A stretch of 64,000 nt of DNA from Microbacterium oxydans. Its GTDB lineage: Bacteria; Actinomycetota; Actinomycetes; Actinomycetales; Microbacteriaceae. Shown here piece by piece: positions 25,070 to 33,700 of the stretch (position 1 is its first letter; every line of letters begins with the position of its first letter). The stretch spans positions 299,324-363,323 of the forward strand of contig NZ_BJOG01000002.1 in the NCBI RefSeq assembly GCF_006540085.1, read 5' to 3'. Both the position numbers and the translations under genes were made by a program. The notes below the pieces were generated by a model. It was not told where the DNA came from and ran no database searches. It worked only from the letters and a program-made list of their open reading frames with translations.

Positions 25070-25423
25070 TCAGCGCCAGATGACGGCGAGTCCCGCGTTC
25101 AGGAGTGCCAGGATGCCGATCAGCCAGAACACGGCCGGCGGCACGGCGTCTCCGCGCTTCTGTCGCGCCGAACCGATGCCGAGGAGCGCGCCGATGATGA
25201 CCAGCACGACCAGCTTGACGCCGATCTTCACGTAGTTGAGGTCGTAGTCGATGCCCCACGGCGCGGCGAGGGCGAGACCTGCGACACCGGCGATCGCGAG
25301 ACCGTAGTCCATGATCTTCGTGATCTGGCGCTTACCGCCGAAGGCCTGCGCGGCCCAGGCGCCGAACAGCACGGCGAAGCCGATCAGGTGGATGAACACG
25401 ACGATATGACGCAGGGTCTCCAT
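25070..25423 (-). CDS. Small integral membrane protein
   Basis: A 117-residue protein with about four hydrophobic segments: IVVFIHLIGFAVLFGAWAA, LAIAGVAGLALAAPWG, GVKLVVLVIIGALLGIG and a final AVFWLIGILALLNAGLAVIW. There is a short basic loop GGKRQITK. It belongs to a conserved actinobacterial membrane family without a function known to me. TACGGT stands six bases before the ATG (GAGGGC between), so the mRNA is probably leaderless. Confidence 0.78.
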   Translation of the reverse strand: METLRHIVVFIHLIGFAVLFGAWAAQAFGGKRQITKIMDYGLAIAGVAGLALAAPWGIDYDLNYVKIGVKLVVLVIIGALLGIGSARQKRGDAVPPAVFWLIGILALLNAGLAVIWR

Positions 25424-25429
25424 GCCCTC

Positions 25430-25435
25430 ACCGTA
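25430..25435 (-). promoter_or_regulatory. -10-like TACGGT six bases before the membrane protein start
   Basis: On the minus strand TACGGT-GAGGGC-ATG. The distance matches the leaderless pattern seen at other genes in this window. Confidence 0.45.
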
Positions 25436-25476
25436 CGAGCGTGGAGCCCTCCTGCGCTAGCAAGGGCAGGCTGACC

Positions 25477-25950
25477 TCAGCCGCGGAGCTCCCTCGTGAC
25501 GAGAGCGGTGCGCAGGGCGGCATCGGCCGCCTCGGCGCCCTTGTCCTCCTTGGAGCCCGCCAGCCCCGCGCGGTCCAGTCCCTGCTGCTCGTCGTCGAGA
25601 GTCAGCACGCCGAAGCCGACGGGCTTGCCGGCATCCAGTGCGACCCGAGTGAGGCCGTCGGTGGTCGCCGCCGAGACGTACTCGAAGTGCGGGGTTCCGC
25701 CGCGGATGATCACGCCCAGCGCGACGACCGCGTCGGCTCCCCCGGCGAAAGCGGCCTGCGCGGCGATCGCGAGCTCGAAGGAGCCGGGCACGCGCACGAG
25801 CCGGTGCGTGGCGTCGGCGGCGTCGAGCACGCGCTCCGCCCCGGCGATCAGGCCGTTCGAGATCGTCTCGTGCCAGGTGCCGGCGATGATGACGACGTTC
25901 AGACCCCGCCCGTCGATGTTTCCCGTCTCGGGTGCTCCTGCGCCGCTCAT
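25477..25950 (-). CDS. ribH: 6,7-dimethyl-8-ribityllumazine synthase
   Basis: A 157-residue lumazine synthase, the penultimate step of riboflavin synthesis: it joins 5-amino-6-ribitylaminouracil and 3,4-dihydroxybutanone 4-phosphate. Visible are the N-terminal GTWHETI substrate loop, PGSFELAIAAQ, and VALGVIIRGGTPHFEYV with the catalytic His. It assembles into icosahedral or pentameric particles. It is last of the rib operon and overlaps ribBA by ATGA. Confidence 0.96.
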   Translation of the reverse strand: MSGAGAPETGNIDGRGLNVVIIAGTWHETISNGLIAGAERVLDAADATHRLVRVPGSFELAIAAQAAFAGGADAVVALGVIIRGGTPHFEYVSAATTDGLTRVALDAGKPVGFGVLTLDDEQQGLDRAGLAGSKEDKGAEAADAALRTALVTRELRG

Positions 25951-27215
25951 TCGTCGTCCTTTCCGTGGGCGAGTGCCTCTGCGAGGTCTGCTTCGCCGAT
26001 GATGTGACCCATCCGGTCACGCTTGGTCTCCAGGTACTGGTGGTTGTTCGGACCCACTCCGACGATCAGCGGCACCTGTTCGATCACGTCGAGGCCGAGT
26101 TCGCGCAATTGCGCGACCTTGTCGGTGTTGTTCGTCAGCAGACGCACCTTCGATACGCCGAGGTCCGAGAGGATGCCGGCCGCCGCGGCGTAGTCGCGCG
26201 CATCTGCGGGCAGGCCAAGAGCGAGGTTGGCATCGACCGTGTCGAGGCCCTCCTCCTGCAGGCTGTAGGCGCGCAGCTTGTTGATCAGGCCGATCCCTCG
26301 CCCCTCGTGGCCGCGCATGTAGATGACGATCCCGCCCTCCTTCTCGATCGCGTCGAGTGCGGAGTCGAGCTGTGGGCCGCACTCGCACTTCAGCGACCCG
26401 AACGCCTCGCCGGTCAGGCACTCCGAGTGCACGCGTACCAGCGCGGTGTCGCCAGGCTCGCCGGAGACGACCGCGATGTGGTCGGTGCCGGTGATGCGGT
26501 CCTTGTACGCGAGGAAGCGGAACGTGCCGTGCGTGGTCGGGACGGTGGCGTCGGCGCGCAGGCTCACGCGGCGTCCGCGGTGCGCACTGGGCGTCGCGCC
26601 ATCGGGGTCGATCTCGTTCAGGTGGGCGATCAGCTGCTCGATCGTGATCACGGGTACGCCGTCTCGCGCACCGAGCTCGATGAGTCCGGGCAGGCGCATC
26701 ATGCTGCCGTCCTCCGCGACGACCTCCGCGATCGCTCCGACCGGGCGGAGCCCCGCCAGCTTCATGAGCTCGACGGCGGCCTCGGTGTGGCCGCTGCGCT
26801 CGCGCACGCCGCCGTCGACCGCCCGCAGAGGCAGTACGTGGCCCGGGCGGATGATGCTGGTCGACGTCGACTCCGGGTTCGACAGCACGTTCAGCGTGTG
26901 GGCGCGGTCATGGGCGCTGATGCCGGTGGTGACCCCCTGTGCGGCGTCGACGCTCACGGTGTAGGCGGTCGAGCGGGCGTCTTCGCTGGCGGCGACCATC
27001 GGCGGCAGGTTGAGGTGGTCGGCGAGGTCGGCGGGCATCGGGGCGCAGATGAAACCGGACGACCAGCGCACGGTCCACGCCACCCACTCCGGCGTCGCGA
27101 GCTCTGCCGAGAGGATGACATCGCCCTCGTTCTCGCGGTTCTCATCGTCGGCGACGAGGACGGGTCGCCCGGCGCGCAGGGCTTCCAGGGCTTCGTCGAT
27201 CGTGGAAAGGCTCAT
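25947..27215 (-). CDS. ribBA: Bifunctional DHBP synthase / GTP cyclohydrolase II
   Basis: A 422-residue fusion. Residues 1 to about 205 are RibB (3,4-dihydroxybutanone 4-phosphate synthase) with the metal and substrate motif DDENRENEGD and the RSGHTEAAVEL block. Residues about 210-422 are RibA with the zinc cysteines in CLTGEAFGSLKCECG and the catalytic MRGHEGRGIGL. It supplies both precursors of lumazine from ribulose-5-phosphate and GTP. It overlaps ribE and ribH by ATGA at both ends, so it is translationally coupled. Confidence 0.96.
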   Translation of the reverse strand: MSLSTIDEALEALRAGRPVLVADDENRENEGDVILSAELATPEWVAWTVRWSSGFICAPMPADLADHLNLPPMVAASEDARSTAYTVSVDAAQGVTTGISAHDRAHTLNVLSNPESTSTSIIRPGHVLPLRAVDGGVRERSGHTEAAVELMKLAGLRPVGAIAEVVAEDGSMMRLPGLIELGARDGVPVITIEQLIAHLNEIDPDGATPSAHRGRRVSLRADATVPTTHGTFRFLAYKDRITGTDHIAVVSGEPGDTALVRVHSECLTGEAFGSLKCECGPQLDSALDAIEKEGGIVIYMRGHEGRGIGLINKLRAYSLQEEGLDTVDANLALGLPADARDYAAAAGILSDLGVSKVRLLTNNTDKVAQLRELGLDVIEQVPLIVGVGPNNHQYLETKRDRMGHIIGEADLAEALAHGKDDE

Positions 27216-27841
27216 CGCGAGCCTCCTTCCGGTGCAGCCCGGAACGCGAGGAGGCGTTCCACGTGGCGGGCGAGGATATCGGTCTCCAGGTTCACGCGGT
27301 CTCCCACGGCGCGGACGCCGAGGGTCGTCGCGGCGAGGGTCTCGGGGATCAGCGAGACCTCGAACCACGGAGAGGGGTCCGCAGGGGCGCTGACGGCGCT
27401 CACCGTCAGCGAGGTGCCGTCGACCGAGATGGAGCCCTTGTCGACGACGAGTGGGGCGAGATCGGCGGGCAGACTGATCCGGAGCACGCTCCACTGCGCG
27501 CCGGGCCGCACCTCGAGCACCTCGCCGACCCCGTCGACGTGGCCCTGCACGATGTGTCCGCCGAGTCGGGCGCCCACCGGCATGGCCTTCTCGATGTTCA
27601 CGCGGGTGCCGATGGTCGCCGACCCGATCGCGGCCACATCGAGCGTCTGCTTCATCACGTCGGTGTCGAAGGTGTCCGCGGTCGAGCCGACCACGGTCAG
27701 GCACACGCCGGAGACGGCGATCGACTCGCCGTGCACGGCATCCGCAGCGGCGCGGGGCGCGCGCACGGTGAGTCGCCAGCCGTCGCCCGCGGGGGTGATC
27801 GCGGTGATCTCGCCCATCTCCTCGATGATTCCGGTGAACAT
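27212..27841 (-). CDS. ribE: Riboflavin synthase alpha chain
   Basis: A 209-residue protein with two lumazine-binding barrels. The canonical N-terminus MFTGIIEEMG fixes the start, SIAVSGVCLTV lies in the first repeat and SISVDGTSLTV in the second. It dismutates two 6,7-dimethyl-8-ribityllumazine molecules to riboflavin. Its start overlaps the ribD stop by one base (TGATG), and its stop overlaps ribBA. Confidence 0.95.
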   Translation of the reverse strand: MFTGIIEEMGEITAITPAGDGWRLTVRAPRAAADAVHGESIAVSGVCLTVVGSTADTFDTDVMKQTLDVAAIGSATIGTRVNIEKAMPVGARLGGHIVQGHVDGVGEVLEVRPGAQWSVLRISLPADLAPLVVDKGSISVDGTSLTVSAVSAPADPSPWFEVSLIPETLAATTLGVRAVGDRVNLETDILARHVERLLAFRAAPEGGSR

Positions 27842-28902
27842 CAGGCGGCTCCTTCGCTCTGGGGGTTCGTGGTTTGCGCAGGGTCCGCCGCGTCCGCGGG
27901 GTGTGCGACGGCGAGCAGGTCCTCGCCGAGAGGTACCCATTCGTCGACGACGAGGCGGCGCGCCTCGCCGATGGATCCGACGCCGATCTCCGTCAGGGCG
28001 AGCCGGCGTCCGCCCAGCAGCACGGGCGCGATGTAGGCGAGCACCCGGTCGGCCAGCCCCGCCGCGATGAAGGCGCTGGCGAGCGTCGGGCCGCCCTCCA
28101 CGAACACGCTCTGCACGCCGCGGGCATGGAGGTCGGCCGCGACGGCATGCAGGTCGCGGGTGTCGAAGAACAGGGGCGTCTGCGGGTGGCGATGCACCGC
28201 TGCCGCGGCGGGTGTGGGCCGCGTTCCGATGATCACGGGGATCGGCTGATGCGGGTGCAGAGCGTCACCGTCGCGGGCCGTGAGAGCGGGGTCGTCGGAG
28301 AGCACCGTTCCCGTGCCGACGACGATCGCATCGGCCGCTGCCCGGCGATGGTGCACGTCGGTGCGGGCTGCGGATCCGGTGATCCACCGGCTCGACCCGT
28401 CATCGGCGGCGGCGCGGCCATCGAGGCTCTGGGCCCACTTGACGGTGATGTGCGGACGGCCGAGTCGCTGGGCGGTCAGCCATCCGGCGATGAGGGCGTG
28501 CGCGGCATCCGCCTGTTCGCCGGACTCGACCTCGACGCCGGCAGTGCGCAGACGTTCCGCGCCGCCCCCGGACACCGCGCCGGGATCGTCGAGAGCGTAG
28601 ACCACCCGTGAGATGCCCGCCTCGATCAGGGCGACGGCGCAGGGGCCAGTGCGGCCGGTGTGGTTGCAGGGTTCGAGTGTGACCACGGCCGTCGCGCCTT
28701 CGGCTTCGCCGGGAGCGAGTTTCGAGAGAGCGTCGACCTCGGCGTGCGGAGTGCCGGCGCCGTGGTGCCAGCCCTCGGCGAGCACGGTGCCGTCGGGGGA
28801 GAGGATGACCGCGCCGACCTGCGGGTTCGCCCCGCGGGGCCCGCGTGCGGCGAGATGGAGAGCGCGGTCCATCGCGGTGCGCTCTGCCGCGTTCACTGCC
28901 AT
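27841..28902 (-). CDS. ribD: Diaminohydroxyphosphoribosylaminopyrimidine deaminase / uracil reductase
   Basis: A 353-residue bifunctional enzyme for the second and third steps of the GTP branch. The N-terminal deaminase has zinc ligands in TPHAEVDAL and LEPCNHTGRTGPC. The C-terminal reductase has VKWAQSLDGRAAADDGSS and VFVEGGPTLASAF for NADPH and substrate. GAGGAGG precedes the ATG. It is first in the rib operon and directly downstream of the FMN riboswitch. Confidence 0.95.
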   Translation of the reverse strand: MAVNAAERTAMDRALHLAARGPRGANPQVGAVILSPDGTVLAEGWHHGAGTPHAEVDALSKLAPGEAEGATAVVTLEPCNHTGRTGPCAVALIEAGISRVVYALDDPGAVSGGGAERLRTAGVEVESGEQADAAHALIAGWLTAQRLGRPHITVKWAQSLDGRAAADDGSSRWITGSAARTDVHHRRAAADAIVVGTGTVLSDDPALTARDGDALHPHQPIPVIIGTRPTPAAAAVHRHPQTPLFFDTRDLHAVAADLHARGVQSVFVEGGPTLASAFIAAGLADRVLAYIAPVLLGGRRLALTEIGVGSIGEARRLVVDEWVPLGEDLLAVAHPADAADPAQTTNPQSEGAA

Positions 28903-28968
28903 CCGTCGTCCTCCTCTGAGGCTCCGGATTCGGGCAGGGATGGCGGAACGGACGCACGTATGCGTCTC

Positions 28969-29108
28969 GTGCTGCCTCCCTTCCGGACTAGCGAGGTCTC
29001 CCTCGCATCACCGTCGGTCCCGGAATTCCACCGGATCGGCATCTCGATCTCTCGAGACGCTCGCGGACTGTCACCGCCGGTTCGGATTCCCACCGACCCC
29101 GGAGCACG
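28969..29108 (-). ncRNA. FMN riboswitch (RFN element)
   Basis: On the minus strand the sequence holds the strongly conserved blocks of the FMN aptamer: GGGTCGGTGGGAATCC, then ACCGGCGGTGACAGTCCGCG, GGTGGAATTCCGGGACCGAC, and a closing GTCCGGAAGGGAGG. Order and spacing match a six-stem RFN element. It should repress the rib operon when FMN is plentiful. Between it and ribD lies a small hairpin (ACGCA/TGCGT around 28953-28966) and the GAGGAGG ribosome site, so translational control is plausible. Confidence 0.93.
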
Positions 29109-29119
29109 TTGTTGATCTG

Positions 29120-29125
29120 AGTGTA
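29120..29125 (-). promoter_or_regulatory. Probable -10 of the rib operon
   Basis: TACACT on the minus strand lies a few bases upstream of the riboswitch 5' end. TGAAAT, 18 bases further upstream, could be a weak -35. The start site would then fall about ten bases before the aptamer. Confidence 0.4.
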
Positions 29126-29187
29126 GTCAACGCATCTGCGCAGATTTCATTCCAAGACATGCATCCGGGTGCGCCACGCGCTCGCCG

Positions 29188-30051
29188 TCACTTGAGAAGC
29201 CGGGACAGTCGCCGGTCGGCGAGCACCTTGCCGCCCGTCTGGCAGGTGGGGCAGTACTCGAGCGAGCGGTCGGCGAAGAACACGCTGCGGACCGTGTCGC
29301 CGCACACCGGGCAGGCCTCCCCCCGGCGGGCGTGCACCTGCATCCCACGGCGCTTCGCATCCTTCAGGTCGGCCGGTGGCTTGCCGGAGGCTTCGGCGAC
29401 CGCTTCGGTGAGCGTCTCGCGCATGGCATCGAAGAGGCGATCGATCTCGGCACCGTCGAGCGTGTCGGCGATCGCATACGGCGACATGCGAGCGGCATGC
29501 AGGATCTCGTCCGAGTACGCGTTGCCGATACCGGCGATGACCGCCTGGTCGCGCAACAGCCCCTTGATCTGCATGCGGCGGCCGTCGAGCAGGGCGGCGA
29601 ACGTCTCGCGCGTGAACGCCTCGTCGAGCGGATCGGGTCCCAGCCTGGCGATGCCCGGCACCTCCTGCGGATCGCGGACGACATACACCGCGAGCGACTT
29701 CTTCGTGCCCGCCTCCGTGAGATCGAACCCGCTCCCGTCGTCGAGCGCGACGCGCAGGGCGATCGGCGACTTGCCCGGCTTGATGAGCGTCGTGGGGAGG
29801 GACTCGTACCAGCGCAGCCAGCCGGCCTTCGCGAGGTGGAACACCAGGTGCAGTTCGTCGCCGCAGGAGAGCACGACGAACTTGCCGAGACGGGTGGACG
29901 CCGTGATCGCCTGCCCCTGAAGCGCATGGATCGGCGGATCGTACGTCTTCAGCGCGGCGATCGCCGAGACGGTGGCGCGCGCGATCGTGTGCCCCACGGC
30001 GCGCTCGCCGAGGAAGGTGGACAGCCCCTGGACTTCCGGCATCTCCGGCAT
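29188..30051 (-). CDS. Fpg/Nei-family DNA glycosylase
   Basis: A 287-residue base-excision enzyme. The start is fixed by MPEMPEV, which leaves the catalytic N-terminal Pro and Glu after Met removal. Other marks are the helix-two-turn-helix region IKGLLRDQAVIAGIGNAYSD (H2TH with the conserved Asn) and a C-terminal zinc finger CPVCG...YCPTCQ. FADRSLEYC supplies the finger Arg. In this branch the intercalation-loop residues differ from classic Fpg, so oxidised purine versus pyrimidine preference is open. CAGGAT lies six bases before the ATG. Confidence 0.9.
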   Translation of the reverse strand: MPEMPEVQGLSTFLGERAVGHTIARATVSAIAALKTYDPPIHALQGQAITASTRLGKFVVLSCGDELHLVFHLAKAGWLRWYESLPTTLIKPGKSPIALRVALDDGSGFDLTEAGTKKSLAVYVVRDPQEVPGIARLGPDPLDEAFTRETFAALLDGRRMQIKGLLRDQAVIAGIGNAYSDEILHAARMSPYAIADTLDGAEIDRLFDAMRETLTEAVAEASGKPPADLKDAKRRGMQVHARRGEACPVCGDTVRSVFFADRSLEYCPTCQTGGKVLADRRLSRLLK

Positions 30052-30128
30052 GCGTTCATCCTGTCATCGGCCGCCGACACTGTCACCCTCGGCTGCCGAG
30101 GTCATCGCTCGCCGCGCGGTCACGAACC

Positions 30129-30692
30129 TCAGAGGATGGGCCAGTCCACCGGCGTGCGGTCGTCGCTCGGCAGCAGCCCGGCCATCCAGCCGTCGTCCCG
30201 GCCGCGCGGGCCCGTGAGCGCTTGCCGTTGCAGTCCCTCGTACCGGAAGCCGAGTGCGCGCGCAGCGCGGGCGGAGGGGACGTTGCCCGCGACGGCCTGC
30301 CAGCGGATGCGCACCAGCCGGAGTCCGACGAACCCCCAGTCGACCACGGCCCTCCCCGCCTCTGCGAGATAGCCCTTGCCCCTGGCCGCCTCCGTCACCC
30401 AGTAGCCGAGCTCGGCAGTCGCGCCGGTGAAGTGCTCGGTCATGTTGTGCAGACCGATCATGCCGACGAGTTCGCCATCCGCGTACATGCCCCAGACGAC
30501 CTCCGACCCGGTGTCCCACTGCGCGGCGACCATGCGCACGAACTCTGCGGCGTCCTCGCGACCGTACGGACTCGGAACGGTCGTCCAGCGCGGGATCTCC
30601 GGGTCCTGGCAGGCATCCGTGATCGCATCGATGTCCGCCTCCGTCGGGGCGCGGAGGACGAGGCGTTCGGTGGTGAGGACGACGGATTCCAT
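30129..30692 (-). CDS. GNAT N-acetyltransferase (RimJ/RimL type)
   Basis: A 187-residue acetyltransferase. TERLVLRAPTEADIDAITDAC is the RimJ/RimL-like opening (about residues 8-28), and ELGYWVTEAARGKGYLAEA carries the acetyl-CoA pyrophosphate loop (R/Q-x-x-G-x-G/A as ARGKGYL). NVPSARAARALGFRYEG is the conserved C-terminal motif B. The substrate may be a protein N-terminus or a small amine. It lies divergent from mfd, 78 bases away. Confidence 0.87.
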   Translation of the reverse strand: MESVVLTTERLVLRAPTEADIDAITDACQDPEIPRWTTVPSPYGREDAAEFVRMVAAQWDTGSEVVWGMYADGELVGMIGLHNMTEHFTGATAELGYWVTEAARGKGYLAEAGRAVVDWGFVGLRLVRIRWQAVAGNVPSARAARALGFRYEGLQRQALTGPRGRDDGWMAGLLPSDDRTPVDWPIL

Positions 30693-30698
30693 CCCGAC

Positions 30699-30704
30699 AG
30701 CCTA
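30699..30704 (-). promoter_or_regulatory. -10-like TAGGCT six bases before the GNAT start
   Basis: On the minus strand TAGGCT-GTCGGG-ATG; no convincing ribosome site lies between, so a leaderless mRNA is the simplest reading. Confidence 0.5.
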
Positions 30705-30758
30705 GGGAGAACGATGCCCCTGCGAACGCGGAGCGGCCGGAGTGTCGGTGGGCGCGAC

Positions 30759-30764
30759 TAGTCT
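30759..30764 (+). promoter_or_regulatory. -10-like TAGTCT six bases before mfd
   Basis: TAGTCT-TGTCCG-GTG. The same hexamer and spacing recur at the gamma-carbonic-anhydrase gene. No ribosome site is present, which supports leaderless translation of mfd. Confidence 0.55.
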
Positions 30765-30770
30765 TGTCCG

Positions 30771-33700
30771 GTGACTGTTCCGGGGATTCTGCGCGCCTTG
30801 GAAGAGGCGTCTCTGTACCGCGATGCCCTCAGCTGGGCGCGCACCGACGCCGATCTCGGCCTGGTCGACGGGCTCGATGCGCCCGCGCTCGCCGGGCTGC
30901 TCGAGAAGCGCGCCGCGGCAGGGCACCCCGCCGCCCTGCTCGCCGTCGTCCCCACGGGCAGGAGGGCGGAGAGCCTCGCGCTCGCGATGCACGCCTACCT
31001 TCCGGAGGCCGATGTCCTGACCTTCCCGGCCTGGGAGACGTTGCCGCACGAGCGGCTCAGCCCGAGCCCCGACACGGTCGGCCAGCGGCTGCAGACCCTG
31101 CGCCGGATCGCCGAGTGGTCGGGCGATCACCCGCTCGTCGTCGTGGCATCCGTGCGCGCCGCGCTCCAGCCGATCGCGGGCAACCTGGGAGAGATCGCCC
31201 CGCTCGAACTCGCCGTCGGCAGCAGGGGGAACGAACTCGACCTCGCGGTGGAGCAGCTGGTCGAGCGCGCTTACTCGCGCGTCGACATGGTGTCCCGTCG
31301 CGGAGAGTTCGCGGTGCGCGGCGGCATCCTCGACGTCTTCCCTCCGACGTCGGAGCATCCGTATCGCGTCGAGTTCTTCGGCGACGAGATCGATCAGATC
31401 CGCGCGTTCTCGGTCGCCGATCAGCGCTCGTTGCCCGGCGACGTCACCGGTGTCGATCTGCCTCCCACCCGCGAGCTGCTGCTCACCGCCGAGGTCCGAG
31501 ATCGTGCCCGTGCCCTGGTCGGAGGCTTCCCCGCGATCTCGGGAATGCTCGAGAAGATGGCCGAGGGCATCCCGGTCGAGGGCATGGAGTCGTTGCTCCC
31601 CGCCGTCGCAGGGCCGCTGAAGTCGCTGGCCGAGTACCTGCCCGTCGGCAGCGCCACGGCGATCATCGACCCAGAGCGTTCGAGCGCGCGTGCCATCACC
31701 CTCGGCGACACGAATCGCGAGTTCCTCGATGCCGCGTGGAGCGCCGCGACCTCGGGGGCGTCGGCTCCCATCGACCTCGGTGCCGGCGACTTCCTGACGA
31801 TCGCCGAGCTGCGCGAGGTCGTGCGGGATCGGGACGGCGTGTGGTGGCGGCTCAGCCCGTTCGGAGCCGGGCTCGGCGAGGGCGACGCGGACACCACGAA
31901 CCTCGGCGCCGCCGTCATCCCGTCCTTCCACGGCAACGTCGACGGCGCGATCTCCTTCGTCGAGGCGAAGCTGACCGACGGGTGGCGCGTCGTCGTGATC
32001 GCGGCGGGTGGCGGTCTGGTCGACCGCGCACGCGACGTGCTCGCCGACCGCGGCCTGGCCGCCCGAGTGGTCGAGACGCTCGGCGATGCACCGGAGGGCG
32101 GCGTCGCGACGCTGGTCACCGGGTCCGTGGAAGCCGGCTTCCAGGTGGCGGAGGCGAAGCTCGCGGTCCTCACCGACAACGAGTTCTACGGCCGCACGAT
32201 CGGCGGCGACCAGCGCGTGGTCAAGAAGCTCGCATCGCGCCGCAAGAACGTGGTCGACCCGCTGCAGCTCAAGCAGGGCGACTTCGTGGTGCACGCCACC
32301 CACGGCATCGGCCGCTTCGTCGAGATGACCAAGCGCGAGGTGTCCACCGGCGGACGCAACGCCACGAAGTCGATCCGCGACTACCTCGTGCTCGAGTACG
32401 CGCCCTCCAAGCGCGGGTACCCCGGCGACAAGCTGTTCGTTCCGACGGATCAGCTCGACCTGCTCTCGAAGTACGTCGGTGGCGAGGCCCCCACGCTCTC
32501 GAAGATGGGCGGCAGCGACTGGTCGCAGGCCAAGGGCAAAGCACGCAAGGCCGTCCGCGACATCGCCGTCGAGCTCGTGAAGCTCTACTCCGCCCGGATG
32601 AGCGCGAAGGGCCACGCGTTCGGCCCCGACACCCCGTGGCAGCGCGAACTCGAAGAAGCCTTCCCGTTCGCCGAGACCCAGGACCAGTTGCAGACCATCG
32701 ACGAGATCAAGGCCGACATGGAGCGGCCGATCCCGATGGACCGTCTGCTCTCGGGCGATGTGGGCTTCGGCAAGACCGAGGTCGCCGTCCGTGCCGCGTT
32801 CAAGGCGATCCAGGACGGCAAGCAGGTCGCCATGCTCGTGCCGACGACGCTGCTCGTGAAGCAGCACCTCGAGACGTTCACGGAGCGCTTCGCGGGCTTC
32901 CCGGTGAAGGTGCGGCCGCTGTCGCGCTTCCAGACCGACAAGGAGGCGCGCCTCACCCTGCAGGGCCTGCTGGAGGGCTCGGTCGACATGGTGATCGGCA
33001 CCCACCGCATCCTCACCGATCAGGTGATCTTCAAGGACCTGGGCCTGATGATCATCGACGAGGAGCAGCGCTTCGGCGTCGAGCACAAGGACGCGCTCAA
33101 GAAGATGAAGACGAACGTCGACATCCTCGCTATGAGCGCGACCCCGATTCCGCGCACACTGGAGATGGCGGTCACCGGCATCCGCGAGATGTCGACCCTG
33201 GCGACGCCACCGGAGGACCGGCATCCGATCCTCTCGTTCGTCGGTCCCCGCAGCGACAAGCAGATGGCGGCGGCGATCCGACGCGAGATCCTGCGCGAAG
33301 GCCAGGTGTTCTTCGTGCACAACCGGGTGCAGTCGATCCAGCGGGTCGCGAGCGAGCTGGCCGAACTGGTGCCGGAGGCCAGGATCGCGGTCGCACACGG
33401 TCAGATGGCCGAGCACCAGCTCGAACAGGTCGTCGACGACTTCTGGGAGCGCAAGTTCGACGTGCTCGTGTCGACGACCATCATCGAGACCGGACTCGAC
33501 ATCGCGAACGCGAACACGATCATCATCGACCGCGCTGACAAGTACGGACTCAGCCAGCTGCACCAGCTGCGCGGCCGCGTCGGTCGTGGGCGAGAGCGCG
33601 CCTACGCCTATTTCCTGTACGACGAGATGAAGCCGCTGAGCGAGACTGCCGCCGACCGTCTGCAGACGATCGCGGTCAACAACGAACTCGGCTCGGGGAT

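Noticed and set aside
28400..28957. A 185-codon minus-strand frame overlapping ribD
   Set aside because: Arg/His-rich text in the wrong frame of ribD; no family features.
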